From the NCBI RefSeq assembly GCF_032163395.1, contig NZ_CP119968.1, positions 4,366,001 through 4,430,000 of the forward strand: a stretch of 64,000 nucleotides of DNA, given 5' to 3'. Both the position numbers and the translations under genes were made by a program. Positions within the stretch are counted from its first letter, which is position 1, and the number at the start of each line of letters is the position of its first letter. Of the stretch, positions 16,095-24,522 are shown in pieces. The notes beneath the pieces were generated by a model. That model did no database searches and was not told the DNA's origin. It worked only from the letters and a program-made list of their open reading frames with translations. Origin of the DNA: Gloeocapsopsis dulcis. GTDB lineage: Bacteria; Cyanobacteriota; Cyanobacteriia; Cyanobacteriales; Chroococcidiopsidaceae.

Positions 16095-17990
16095 ATGGTG
16101 CGACTAAAGGTATGGCAATGGGTTGTGTTAGTCACTCCAATTGCAACAATTATTAGTTTTTTACTGGTTGCAGCAGGGTGGCAAATTCACGAGTGGCGAT
16201 TGAATTGGATTTGGGGCGTATTCATTCTTGTATTCGTCGCTTGGCGTTGGTTGCTAGTGAAATGGACTCGCCCCGCTGTGGATCAGATTGAGGCAGTTGT
16301 GAGTGAAGTTAGCCAAGAATTAACATCTGCAAGTGAAGAAACGCTACCAACCAGAAGCGATACCGCAAGTCGAGTAGAAACTGCATTGCAAGAAATACTC
16401 AAAAAAGCACAAAGCGATCGCCCAATTTGGGAAGATTGGCAAACTTTTTGGCAACGCTGTCAGGAACTTGTGGTGGAGATCGCCCACGTTTACCACCCCG
16501 AAGTAAAATACCCCTTACTCAATATCTACATTCCTCAAGCTTATGGATTGATTCGCGGAACCGTCGATGATATGGATTGGTGGATGCAAAAGTTATCTCC
16601 CGCACTCAATCAAGTGACTGTAGGGCAAGCATATCAAGCCTACGAAGTTTATCAAAAACTCGAACCCTCAGCGCGGAAAGTTTGGCAAGTTTGGAACTGG
16701 GCGCAGTGGTTGTTAAACCCAGCGGTAGCATTAGCAAAACAAGCCACTCAAAAATCAAGTAATCAAGCAACGCAGCAATTATTAGTCAATTTGAGCCAAT
16801 TACTAAGAGAAGCTGCTTTACGTAACTTATGCAAGCAAGCGATCGCACTTTATGCTGGAACTACATTACCTAGCACCTTTTCCTCAACAACTCTAACCTT
16901 ACCCAAAGCGAAAACGCAAACGCTGCGCGAAATTCTCGAAAAAGCTGAACCTATCGAGGAAGTTGAGCAAAAGCCCGTTAATATTTTACTTGCAGGACGC
17001 ACTGGCAGCGGAAAAAGTAGCTTAATCAACACCTTATTTCAAGCCGAGTTAGCTGCGGTGGATGTGTTACCGAGTACGGATCGCATTCAAAATTACCATT
17101 GGCAAACTGATACCGGAGAACTAACGCTATGGGATACACCAGGCTACGAACAAGCTAACCGTGATGATTTGCGCGAACTTGTCCTTGACTACGCCATGAA
17201 TGCAGATTTACTACTATTAGTTACCCCAGCACTCGATCCGGCGTTGCAAATGGATGTGGATTTTCTTCAAGATATTAAAGCTGAGGTTGCTGATTTACCT
17301 GCGATCGCTGTTGTTACCCAAGTCGATCGTCTGCGTCCAATTCGCGAGTGGGAACCACCTTATGATTGGGAATGGGGCGATCGCCCGAAAGAAGTTGCCA
17401 TTCGCGAAGCAACTGCATATCGCGCGCAATTACTCAGGGAATGCGATCTTGTTTTACCAGTTGTTACAAGCGATCCTAAAGGTCGAGTAGCTTGGGGAAT
17501 CGATGCACTGTCCTTAGCATTAGTCGAGGCGATTTCTCCTGCAAAGCAGCTTCGGCTTACCCGCTTTTTGCGTAACTTAGAAGCCCGCACGGTTGCTGCT
17601 GCTAAAATTATTGACCATTACACTTTTCAGATGACAACTACCCAGGGACTTGCAGCACTCCTCAAAAGTCCTGTTTTGCAATTCATTTCTACAATTACAA
17701 CCGGATCTCCAAATTTAGCTTATCTACTTACACAGCAAATTCCTGTGGAACAGTTACCTGTGGTGATTGGTAAACTACAAATGGCTTACGAGCTATTCTC
17801 ACTATTGAAGTCACCTTCTAACGTGCGTAACTTCGATCTCCTCGCACTTTGGTCACTATTATTAGAAAATACCTCATCACCAGAGCGTAATGCTTGGGCA
17901 TTTGGTCATGCTTTAGTAGAGTATTGGACAGAAAACCTTACCGTTGAAGAACTTCGACGGCGATTTGAAGGATATTTACAGCAAGTTTAA
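16095..17990 (+). CDS. membrane-anchored GTPase of Era/DUF697-like family
   Basis: The 631-residue protein starts with two membrane segments (about residues 8-27 and 38-55). A long helical linker follows, then a GTPase domain: G1 GRTGSGKSS at 301-309, G3 DTPGYE at 347-352, and G4 TQVD at 408-411, a variant of NKxD. The C-terminal 130 residues are helical with alternating hydrophobic patches. The layout matches cyanobacterial 'GTPase family' proteins related to YcjX/YeeP/DUF697 proteins whose role is not known. It is transcribed alone and convergently with the CpcT-like gene, the two stops being 3 bases apart. It is not closely similar to the GTPase at 7686 outside the G motifs. Confidence 0.82.
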   Translation: MVRLKVWQWVVLVTPIATIISFLLVAAGWQIHEWRLNWIWGVFILVFVAWRWLLVKWTRPAVDQIEAVVSEVSQELTSASEETLPTRSDTASRVETALQEILKKAQSDRPIWEDWQTFWQRCQELVVEIAHVYHPEVKYPLLNIYIPQAYGLIRGTVDDMDWWMQKLSPALNQVTVGQAYQAYEVYQKLEPSARKVWQVWNWAQWLLNPAVALAKQATQKSSNQATQQLLVNLSQLLREAALRNLCKQAIALYAGTTLPSTFSSTTLTLPKAKTQTLREILEKAEPIEEVEQKPVNILLAGRTGSGKSSLINTLFQAELAAVDVLPSTDRIQNYHWQTDTGELTLWDTPGYEQANRDDLRELVLDYAMNADLLLLVTPALDPALQMDVDFLQDIKAEVADLPAIAVVTQVDRLRPIREWEPPYDWEWGDRPKEVAIREATAYRAQLLRECDLVLPVVTSDPKGRVAWGIDALSLALVEAISPAKQLRLTRFLRNLEARTVAAAKIIDHYTFQMTTTQGLAALLKSPVLQFISTITTGSPNLAYLLTQQIPVEQLPVVIGKLQMAYELFSLLKSPSNVRNFDLLALWSLLLENTSSPERNAWAFGHALVEYWTENLTVEELRRRFEGYLQQV

Positions 17991-17993
17991 ACC

Positions 17994-18422
17994 TCAACCA
18001 ATCCAAGCTTTTGCTGTTGGGGGTCTAAATACAGCTGACTCTACACTATTGTTATCTACACTTGGTGCAATTCGCAAAAAACGCTGGCGATAAGGTTGGG
18101 AAAGTCGTTGTGAAAGTGCTTGTTCTTGATACATGAAAACCGCATGAGGACGCGTTAGCGCAGCATCTTTAACTGTAACTTTACAAGTAGTAATGCGAAC
18201 ATTCGGTGCATTAGGGTTAGCAAGGGCTTGTGCAGAAGTATCCATTGCACCATCAAGGTGAGAAACAACTTCTTGCACTTGTTGCGCAGGTGAAGATAGA
18301 TTGTTCGCGGGCGCAGCGTTTACCGCACTCACACAAGTAAGCACCGCAATACTTACTAATATTGAAATCCTCTTTTTACTTACCACAGCACTTACTGAAA
18401 GCGATCGCACACGACTACACAT
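17994..18422 (-). CDS. secreted CpcT/CpeT-like protein, apparently C-terminally truncated
   Basis: The 142-residue product has a signal-peptide-like segment (ISILVSIAVLTCVSAVNA, about 19-36). After it comes a region resembling the N-terminal half of the CpcT/CpeT chromophore-lyase family: VVSHLDGAMDTSAQALANP and FMYQEQALSQRLSQPYRQRF are the recognisable pieces. True lyases attach phycocyanobilin to phycobiliproteins in the cytoplasm and are about 200 residues, so this copy is short by roughly 60 residues and carries a secretion signal. It may be a decaying paralogue or an exported non-lyase relative. The stop lies only 3 bases from the end of the convergent GTPase gene. Confidence 0.6.
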   Translation of the reverse strand: MCSRVRSLSVSAVVSKKRISILVSIAVLTCVSAVNAAPANNLSSPAQQVQEVVSHLDGAMDTSAQALANPNAPNVRITTCKVTVKDAALTRPHAVFMYQEQALSQRLSQPYRQRFLRIAPSVDNNSVESAVFRPPTAKAWIG

Positions 18423-18470
18423 ACATTAGTTTAAAGGATTTAAGAGGAACCATTCTATCACCCCAAACCC

Positions 18471-19118
18471 TCATACCCCTGGCTGCTGTTGTTTTGTCAA
18501 ATACCTGCTAAGTGCATAAGCCATATCGCCGCGCGTGATCGGCTGTAGCGGTTTAATATTACCTTGAGCATCAATATTGACAAATCCCTCATTTAGTGCG
18601 GTGGCGAGTGATTTTCTTGCCCATGTCGGGATTGATGCTGCATCGGGATAGGGAGTGAGAATCTCAGCAACGGTATCATCAGGGAATTGATATACTCCGT
18701 ACGCTTGAGCAAAAATTGCGAAGGCTTCAGCACGATTTACCCTTTGGTTGGGGAAAAACATATTTCCCCGATAGCCGCGCATAATACCCGTTTTGAGCAC
18801 AGTTTGAATATTATTAAAAGCCCAGTGCGAAGCAGGAACGTCTTGGACTTCAGCCAAGTTTTCTTGAGTCGCAGCAGCACGTTTATCTAACCCAAAGGCA
18901 TTGACTAAAATTGATGCAAGTTCAGCACGACTAATAAACCGTTCAGGATGAAATTGCCCATCAGCATAATTATTCATCAACCCTGTAGAAACTACTTGTT
19001 GGATCGCATCAGGCGTGGATGATGTTGCTGGTGTTTGTGCGTGCACAATCGCACTCGTACTTTGAAGTACCATTACCACACAAAGTGTACTAGCAACCTG
19101 ACGTATTCGGGATATCAT
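18471..19118 (-). CDS. S-layer homology (SLH) domain protein
   Basis: From the ATG at 19116-19118 (MISRIRQVASTL) the product is 215 residues; GGTGGAG sits about 8 bases upstream, so I prefer it to the GTG 21 bases earlier. A signal peptide (to about residue 28, ending VHAQ) is followed by SLH repeats: GLMNNYADGQFHPERFISRA, GIMRGYRGNMFFPNQRVNRA and a weaker third repeat ending ITRGDMAYALSRYL. SLH domains bind secondary cell-wall polymers. There is no other domain, so it is likely a small envelope protein. Its neighbour on the same strand is the secreted CpcT-like gene. Confidence 0.85.
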   Translation of the reverse strand: MISRIRQVASTLCVVMVLQSTSAIVHAQTPATSSTPDAIQQVVSTGLMNNYADGQFHPERFISRAELASILVNAFGLDKRAAATQENLAEVQDVPASHWAFNNIQTVLKTGIMRGYRGNMFFPNQRVNRAEAFAIFAQAYGVYQFPDDTVAEILTPYPDAASIPTWARKSLATALNEGFVNIDAQGNIKPLQPITRGDMAYALSRYLTKQQQPGV

Positions 19119-19259
19119 GTCTAATTTCTCCACCCTCACTCAATACTTTCATCTTCATGCTACTCACGACGATTGAGTTTAGGGCAAAGTTGCGTAAATT
19201 ATAGCGATCGCACCGTAAATCTTGCTCAAATAGAGTTAAGTTACTGATAACACTAATTA

Positions 19260-19958
19260 ATGCCGTCGAATATCGAGTTATTACCTGCAATTTCAGCAAA
19301 ACCTATTCGCCTAGAGGGAAAGCAATTTTATGTTGATGCGAAAGGCGATCGCTTACCGAGTGTCACCACAATTCTCAACGCCACCAAACCCCAAGAACAA
19401 CGGGAACGTCTCTTCAATTGGCGACAGCGTGTTGGTGCAGAGGAAGCAAATAAAATTGCAGGAACTGCAAGTCGTCGTGGTACACAGACACATAAACAAA
19501 TTCAGCGCTATCTCTTGGGTAAAGATACCGTTTGTCCAGAAAATAGCATTTCTTATTGGGAAAGTATCAAGCCAGTCCTACAAGATATCGACACTGTACG
19601 CCTAGTTGAAGGCTCAATTTTTCACTATGATTTGGGCTATTCTGGTAAAGTCGATTGTGTCGCGAGTTATAAAGATACTCCCGTTGTTTGCGAGTGGAAA
19701 ACTGCTGATAAACCTAAAGGTTCTATTGAGCGACTTTACGAACATCCCCTACAACTTGCTGCTTACCTCGGAGCCGTCAACCATTCTTATCAAGATTATG
19801 GCATTAAGCTCGATCATGCTCTCTTAGTCGTCGCGATTCCAGACACACCAGCCGAAGTCTTTTGGTTTGAACCAGCACAAATTCAACATTATTGGCAACA
19901 GTGGATTACCCGAGTAGAAGCATACCAAAAATTACAAAAACTAGAATTTGATTGGTAG
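19260..19958 (+). CDS. PD-(D/E)XK exonuclease-like protein (MGME1/RecB-like)
   Basis: The 232-residue protein has the hallmarks of the PD-(D/E)XK exonuclease group that includes mitochondrial MGME1: an N-terminal LPSVTTILNATKP, ASRRGTQTHKQIQRYL, then the catalytic core GYSGKVDCVASYKDTPVVCE and WKTADKP (Asp, Glu and Lys of D-ExK), and a conserved HPLQLAAYLGAV helix. These enzymes degrade single-stranded or flapped DNA in repair or replication. There is no helicase domain or adjacent RecB partner. The start ATG is 141 bp from the divergent SLH gene. Confidence 0.85.
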   Translation: MPSNIELLPAISAKPIRLEGKQFYVDAKGDRLPSVTTILNATKPQEQRERLFNWRQRVGAEEANKIAGTASRRGTQTHKQIQRYLLGKDTVCPENSISYWESIKPVLQDIDTVRLVEGSIFHYDLGYSGKVDCVASYKDTPVVCEWKTADKPKGSIERLYEHPLQLAAYLGAVNHSYQDYGIKLDHALLVVAIPDTPAEVFWFEPAQIQHYWQQWITRVEAYQKLQKLEFDW

Positions 19959-20018
19959 TTTTTCTTAGACTTTAGTTGGGTGCAATAATATTGGTATGAA
20001 CGTGAGTAGGTAGACATA

Positions 20019-20061
20019 ATTGGGTAATGGGTAACAGGTAATTACCAATGACCGATTACCA
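20019..20061. repeat. GGTAAT/ATTACC short repeat cluster
   Basis: Several GGTAAT and ATTACC words occur within 43 bases, centred on the palindrome GGTAATTACC, so the strand can fold on itself. This type of simple repeat is frequent between cyanobacterial genes. It lies between the MGME1-like nuclease and the degenerate MntA gene. Confidence 0.45.
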
Positions 20062-20116
20062 GCCTTTAATTATGTTCTTTTTTTTATTGACTAAAAAGTA
20101 GCAATAATTACTTACT

Positions 20117-20401
20117 ATGAAAACCCTAACCGAAATAAAATCTATCCTTAGTCAATATAAACCAGTTCTTCAAAAGCAATATAAAGTCAGTAAAATAGGG
20201 ATTTTTGGTTTGTATGTGAGAGGAGAACAAAATGAAAATAGTGATGTTAATGTTTTAGTAGACTTCGACACAAATTTTCGATTTGGTCTACTTACCTTCT
20301 GTGAGTTAAAAAGTTATTTGAGCGAGAAAATTGGATTGAAAGTTGATTTAGTAATGAAAGATAGACTGAAACCGAAAATTGGTCAGCAAATTCTTAGATA
20401 A
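20117..20401 (+). CDS. MNT-type nucleotidyltransferase with altered active site
   Basis: The 94-residue protein is the minimal nucleotidyltransferase of a MntA/HepT toxin-antitoxin pair, in which MntA AMPylates the HepT RNase. The family needs GS plus DxD (typically GSYARGE and SDIDILVDF). Here the motifs read GLYVRGE and SDVNVLVDF, so the Ser of GS has become Leu and the second Asp of DxD has become Asn. Catalysis is therefore doubtful although the frame is intact. The partner gene just downstream is a short remnant, consistent with a decaying module. Composition is AT-rich compared with neighbours. Confidence 0.75.
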   Translation: MKTLTEIKSILSQYKPVLQKQYKVSKIGIFGLYVRGEQNENSDVNVLVDFDTNFRFGLLTFCELKSYLSEKIGLKVDLVMKDRLKPKIGQQILR

Positions 20402-20412
20402 GTTGTTTATAT

Positions 20413-20538
20413 ATGATTAAAAGAGTAACAGAAGATTACGTTCAGGATATTATTGATACTATAGATGCTGCTATGCAGTTTGTACAAGATATGACCTTTA
20501 CTGAATTTGAGAACGAATTGAAGATACCAAGTAATTAA
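20413..20538 (+). pseudogene. HepT (DUF86) RNase remnant
   Basis: The frame begins MIKRVTEDYVQDIIDTIDAA and continues QFVQDMTFTEFENE before a stop after 41 residues. This matches the first third of HepT/DUF86 proteins, which normally run to about 110-140 residues and carry the RX4-6HXY RNase motif near the C-terminus. That motif is absent here and in the following 90 bp. It starts 11 bases after the MNT gene, the usual arrangement. I treat it as a truncated toxin. Confidence 0.65.
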
Positions 20539-20629
20539 TAGAAGCTAATAAATGAATTAATATAGTAAAAATGCGATCGCTTCCAGTATTGTGATAGGCA
20601 AAACGCTTCAACAAAAAGCATATTTGCAT

Positions 20630-21169
20630 TCAAATTTTCAATAACTCTTCGGGTAAACGCTGTAAAACACGCTGAAAAGGTGCAGTGTCATTTAAACACC
20701 GTGATAATATCAGTGAACCTTGAATTTGTAATACGGCATCTTCTGCTTTCTGATGCGCTAGTTTTTCTTCAAATCCGGCATCAATTAAAACCTGTGCCAA
20801 ACTATTAATCCAATGAGTTAAAGCATTTTCAATTTCTTTAGAAAACAACTTTGATTCGAGTGATAATACTGCTAAAAGACAGGGATGTTCTCCGCAACTG
20901 TACAGTTCATTAACTTTTTGTGTCATAGCACGAATTCGCTCAATCGGTTGACTATGACTGCGTAAAGCTACAAAAATATTAGTCTCCATCCAGTCATTAA
21001 TGTAATTGAGAACGGCTTGTGCCATTTCTTCCTTACCTTTGGGAAAATGATGATAAAGGCTGGCTTTACCTAAACCTGTCGCTTGTGAAAGCCGCGTTAA
21101 TGTTGCCCCTTCGTAGCCATATTGCCGAAAAACTTGTAGTAGTTGAATAATCGTTTCTTCTTTAGACAT
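20630..21169 (-). CDS. TetR family regulator (YxaF/LmrA-like)
   Basis: The 179-residue protein has a TetR N-terminal helix-turn-helix: YEGATLTRLSQATGLGKASL followed by YHHFPKGKEEMAQAVL. The C-terminal ligand domain resembles the YxaF/LmrA group. It is divergent from a glutathione S-transferase gene 146 bp away. Two near-identical palindromes in the shared promoter region (21202 and 21228) are the probable operators, so it most likely represses itself and the transferase until an electrophile or drug binds. Confidence 0.88.
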   Translation of the reverse strand: MSKEETIIQLLQVFRQYGYEGATLTRLSQATGLGKASLYHHFPKGKEEMAQAVLNYINDWMETNIFVALRSHSQPIERIRAMTQKVNELYSCGEHPCLLAVLSLESKLFSKEIENALTHWINSLAQVLIDAGFEEKLAHQKAEDAVLQIQGSLILSRCLNDTAPFQRVLQRLPEELLKI

Positions 21170-21201
21170 CTATATGGTTTAAATTCTCTACTTGACATTT
21201 T

Positions 21202-21241
21202 ACCGAACGATCAGTACAGTGTATTCAACCGAACGATCGGT
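21202..21241. promoter_or_regulatory. tandem palindromic operators of the TetR/GST pair
   Basis: ACCGAACGATCAGT (21202-21215) and ACCGAACGATCGGT (21228-21241) are two copies of one palindrome with half-sites ACCGA and TCGGT, spaced 26 bp start to start. The first copy has one mismatch in its right arm. A TTGACA at 21192-21197 could be the -35 element for the transferase gene, which puts the operators over the promoter. Placement between divergent TetR and GST genes supports the assignment. Confidence 0.75.
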
Positions 21242-21254
21242 ACAAAACTAAATA

Positions 21255-21288
21255 GCGATCGCTTCCAGCGCTGCGCTATGCGCAATCA
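21255..21288 (-). repeat. HIP1-containing short repeat, copy 2
   Basis: The reverse complement reads TGATTGCGCATAGCGCAGCG, then CTGGAAGCGATCGC, closely matching the copy at 11977-12011. It lies in the leader of the transferase gene between the operators and the start codon. Confidence 0.6.
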
Positions 21289-21315
21289 CATCTCTACAAC
21301 TTAGAAGAGAATCCC

Positions 21316-21915
21316 ATGATGAAACTGTACGATTTCCCTCTGTCAGGCAACTGCCACAAAGTACGGTTAATGCTGTCCCTGTTGCAACTCGATTACGATC
21401 TAGTACCCGTCAATTTGAAGGAAGGCGAACATAAATCACCAGTATTTATGCAAATGAATCCACTAGGGCAAGTACCAGTACTTACTGATGATGAAGTAGT
21501 CATTTGGGATTCTCAAGCCATTCTAGTGTATCTAGCACAGCGCTACGGAAGTGATAAATGGTTGCCTACAGAACCAGAACTAATGAGTCAAGTCATGCAG
21601 TGGTTGTCTACAGCAGCTAACGAGATTCAACATAGTTTTGCAACTGCGAGAAGGCATTATTTATTCAATGCACAGATCGATATAAATTCAGCCCAGCAAA
21701 AAGCATATCAACTACTCCAAATATTTAACGAACACTTAAGTAAACATCAATGGTTAGAATGCGATCGCCCAACGATCGCAGATCTCGCCTGTTTTCCTTA
21801 TATTGCGTTAGCACCACAAGGCAAGATTTCTTTAGATGCTTATCCTTATGTCACTACTTGGATTAACCGCATTAAAGATCTTCCTGGTTATATAAGTATG
21901 CCAGGTATGTCATGA
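21316..21915 (+). CDS. glutathione S-transferase family protein
   Basis: The 199-residue protein has the thioredoxin-like N-terminal domain (MKLYDFPLSGNCHKVRLML, MNPLGQVPVLTDDEVVIWDS) and the helical C-terminal domain (ECDRPTIADLACFPYIAL). The conserved cis-Pro region QVPVL and the glutathione-binding DSQAI are present. It conjugates or reduces electrophiles with glutathione in the cytoplasm. Divergent placement next to a TetR regulator with palindromic operators suggests inducible detoxification. Start at ATG 21316, or one codon later at the second ATG. Confidence 0.9.
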   Translation: MMKLYDFPLSGNCHKVRLMLSLLQLDYDLVPVNLKEGEHKSPVFMQMNPLGQVPVLTDDEVVIWDSQAILVYLAQRYGSDKWLPTEPELMSQVMQWLSTAANEIQHSFATARRHYLFNAQIDINSAQQKAYQLLQIFNEHLSKHQWLECDRPTIADLACFPYIALAPQGKISLDAYPYVTTWINRIKDLPGYISMPGMS

Positions 21916-21957
21916 ATTTCTAGTTTAGAGTTGTTCTAATTCTCTCCTTTTTATCCC

Positions 21958-22305
21958 TCAAATCAAAGTTGACGGGCTACTAGGAGTATGTAAGAAACCT
22001 TGCTCTCTAGCCTTTTTGTACCACTTTTTTGCCTCTGCCTGATCTACTTCTATACCGTCATCGCCAACCAGAAAAATTCCTGCTAAATTATTTGAGGCTA
22101 GACCGTAACCCTGTTCAGCTGACTTCTTGTACCACTTAACTGCTTCTAAAGTATTCCTTTCTAAACCAAGACCTAGATGGTACATATTTGCAATTATGCA
22201 TTGCGCTTCAGCGTCTCCATCATCAGCAATCGGCTTTAAAATTTTAAAAGCAATTGTGTAACCCCCTGCTTGAAATGCAGCTATCCCTTCTGCTAAATTT
22301 GGCAT
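21958..22305 (-). CDS. Sel1-like repeat protein
   Basis: From MPNLAEGIAAFQAGGYTIAF the product is 115 residues; an in-frame ATG 42 bases upstream exists but adds an untypical N-terminus. Two to three Sel1/TPR-like repeats are visible: ADDGDAEAQCIIANMYHLGL, AVKWYKKSAEQGYGLASNNL and AKKWYKKAREQGF. Such repeats mediate protein-protein contacts. There is no signal peptide. The partner is unknown. Confidence 0.78.
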   Translation of the reverse strand: MPNLAEGIAAFQAGGYTIAFKILKPIADDGDAEAQCIIANMYHLGLGLERNTLEAVKWYKKSAEQGYGLASNNLAGIFLVGDDGIEVDQAEAKKWYKKAREQGFLHTPSSPSTLI

Positions 22306-22516
22306 TTTAGCTATACTCCTTCTAAACTCCCGACTGCACTCTAGCACTCAGGAAACTGTTGATATGTTCGACTAACTGCTAGTAAACTGAGTATTTAGTT
22401 AAGCTTTACAAACATACGGTAATACAAGCTAACTATCGGTCAAGAGAAATCCCTCGTTGCATAATTCTTTAATGTTGTCTTGACTAACCATTAACCACTG
22501 ATCGCTAAATACTAAG

Positions 22517-23392
22517 ATGGAAACTCCTTATCACGCTGGAGAACTTGCGGTTCAAAATCAAGCGGGAGTGCAAGCGGAAGCGGCAAACTTGGGAAATATT
22601 ATTGGCGCAGTTATTAAACCAGCAGCAAAGGACTTTTTGCAGAATCAAAGATTTGCGATCGCCGCTACTGTCGAGTCAAAAAGTGTATGGGCATCGTTGT
22701 TGACTGGAAAACCTGGATTCGTGCAAGCGATCGGCGATCGCACCGTAAGACTTCAAGTTACAATTCCTAGTGAATCGTTGCAAATTGGTTTGCTAGTTAT
22801 TGATTTATCAACTCGACGACGTTTGCGAATTAATGGGAGGGCTACGAGAAAACCTGATGGTAGTACTGATGTCGAAACTCGGCAAGTTTACTTCAATTGC
22901 CCCAAGTATATCCAGCGACGTCATTTAGTTGCAGATAACAGGCAGCTACCTAATACGTCAGTTCAAGATTTTGATAGTCTTAGTCCGAAACACCAACAGT
23001 GGATTACTCAAACTGATACATTCTTTATTGCCAGTATGCATCCTGAAAGTGGTGCTGATGTATCACATCGCGGTGGATATCCAGGATTTGTTCAAGTGGT
23101 GAATGCGAAGCAACTTGTGTTTCCTGATTACGCTGGTAACAATATGTTCAATACTTTGGGTAATATTGCGCTCAATCCAAATTCAGGCTTATTGTTTGTT
23201 GATTTTGAATGTGGTAACACACTACAATTTACAGGAACTGCTAGTATCATTTGGGAAAGCGAACGTACACAACAATTTTCAGGGGCAGAACGTCTTATAG
23301 AATTTCAAATTGAACGCATACGAGAAACTGTTAATGCCACAAATTTACGCTGGCACTTTTCAGAATATTCCCCATTTAATCCGGTATTGTAA
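22517..23392 (+). CDS. pyridoxamine 5'-phosphate oxidase family protein (FMN-binding split barrel)
   Basis: The 291-residue protein has two related split-barrel halves. N-terminal features are YHAGELAVQNQAGVQAEA and FLQNQRFAIAATVESKSVWA; the C-terminal barrel has FFIASMHPESGADVSHRGGY and FPDYAGNNMFNTLGNIALNP, the latter typical of FMN-contacting loops in this family. Homologues are annotated as pyridoxamine 5'-phosphate oxidase-like but act on unknown substrates. The gene is single, with an ATG start. Confidence 0.85.
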   Translation: METPYHAGELAVQNQAGVQAEAANLGNIIGAVIKPAAKDFLQNQRFAIAATVESKSVWASLLTGKPGFVQAIGDRTVRLQVTIPSESLQIGLLVIDLSTRRRLRINGRATRKPDGSTDVETRQVYFNCPKYIQRRHLVADNRQLPNTSVQDFDSLSPKHQQWITQTDTFFIASMHPESGADVSHRGGYPGFVQVVNAKQLVFPDYAGNNMFNTLGNIALNPNSGLLFVDFECGNTLQFTGTASIIWESERTQQFSGAERLIEFQIERIRETVNATNLRWHFSEYSPFNPVL

Positions 23393-23404
23393 TTAGAGCG
23401 ATCG

Positions 23405-23965
23405 CTAGCTAAATATCTGCGCAACACTACAAATAAAGCCTGGTAGAAGAGGGCTATTTAAATCGTCTTCTTTATACAAAGTTGCTGCTAGTTTCAACAC
23501 CGCATTATCTCGACGATAAATTTCTACTTGCTGCTTTTGAGGATCGATAATCCAATATTCCTGTACGCCTTGAATCGAGTAGAGTTTAAGTTTGAGTTGG
23601 CGATCGCGTTTTTCTTGTAATTCTCCTGAGGACAACACTTCAACAACTAGTTCTGGCGCACCCACTAAATGCCCTGCGTCATCTAATAATTCTGCTAAGC
23701 GCTGATTACTGACCCATACCACATCGGGGATTACGTTGTCAGCATCTGTAAAAATTACCCCAGGAGTTGTAGCAGCGTCCCCTAAACCTGTTTGCCTTGA
23801 CCAAAGTTTTAACTCCGTGCAAACATTATCAGCAACATTTTGATGCTTCCAGTGAGGTGCTTTAGTCACAAACAACTCTCCATCTATTATTTCGTAACGA
23901 TTTCCATCATCTGGAAATAACTTTAGATCAGCAGTTGTCCAGCGGATATCTGTTGTGGTATTCAT
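23405..23965 (-). CDS. Uma2 family (DUF820) putative endonuclease
   Basis: From MNTTTDIRWTTADLKLFPDD the product is 186 residues; the frame is open for 17 codons upstream but the chosen start gives the normal family N-terminus. Family motifs include GNRYEIIDGELFVTKAP, NVIPDVVWVSNQRL, PELVVEVLSSGELQEKRDR and IQGVQEYWIIDPQKQQVEIY. It is a second, divergent Uma2 paralogue in the window. Its start lies 45 bp below the next gene upstream on the same strand. Confidence 0.87.
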   Translation of the reverse strand: MNTTTDIRWTTADLKLFPDDGNRYEIIDGELFVTKAPHWKHQNVADNVCTELKLWSRQTGLGDAATTPGVIFTDADNVIPDVVWVSNQRLAELLDDAGHLVGAPELVVEVLSSGELQEKRDRQLKLKLYSIQGVQEYWIIDPQKQQVEIYRRDNAVLKLAATLYKEDDLNSPLLPGFICSVAQIFS

Positions 23966-24009
23966 CAAACCACTCCTAGCAGTGGATAGTATAAGTATTC
24001 TATCAGGCT

Positions 24010-24513
24010 TTAACAATTGAATAAAATGCTTTGAGTTAAAGCGATCGCATCATTCACACTATGAGCAATATGAATATTTGGCGCTAATTTCTGAAAGAAA
24101 TCTTGGCTATTTAGATCGTCATTTAACAAAATAACAGACTTATTCGATTTGACTGCTAAAGCTATTTCTGAGGCTGTTCCTGCACTCATACCGCAAGCAA
24201 TTACAATATCACTAGAAAGCACGTTGATATTATTTCGGGCATTGCCCATATCAGTCACAATTGCAATATCAACCACAGAAGAAACACCGCTCGTGTTATT
24301 ACCAGGAAGTATGCCAATGGTTAAACCTTGTGCCGCTTTTGCGCCTTGGCTTGCAGCTTCCATCACGCCGACATTTCTACCACCAGTCAGTAACACCCAT
24401 CCTTGTTGGGCGATGAGTTGCCCTAGTTGATATGCGTTTTGCAAATCAGTTGTAGTTGCTTGTTCGCCAGGACCCATTATCCCAATAATAGTTTTACGAG
24501 TATGTTGATTCAT
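24010..24513 (-). CDS. TIGR00725-type SLOG-fold nucleotide-binding protein
   Basis: The 167-residue Rossmann-like protein begins with TIIGIMGPGEQATTTDLQNA and carries GGRNVGVMEAASQGAKAAQG plus CGMSAGTASEIALAV, the glycine-rich motif pattern of the TIGR00725/LOG superfamily. LOG relatives release cytokinin bases or bind nucleotides; the canonical PGGxGTxxE is replaced by GMSAGTASE here, as in the TIGR00725 branch. Function is not established. The stop of this gene lies 45 bases before the start of the Uma2 gene. Confidence 0.8.
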   Translation of the reverse strand: MNQHTRKTIIGIMGPGEQATTTDLQNAYQLGQLIAQQGWVLLTGGRNVGVMEAASQGAKAAQGLTIGILPGNNTSGVSSVVDIAIVTDMGNARNNINVLSSDIVIACGMSAGTASEIALAVKSNKSVILLNDDLNSQDFFQKLAPNIHIAHSVNDAIALTQSILFNC

Positions 24514-24522
24514 CCCTATTGA

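Noticed and set aside
20019-20061. Possible CRISPR or iteron array from repeated GGTAAT words
   Set aside because: Units are too short, uneven and lack spacers; this is a simple palindromic repeat cluster.
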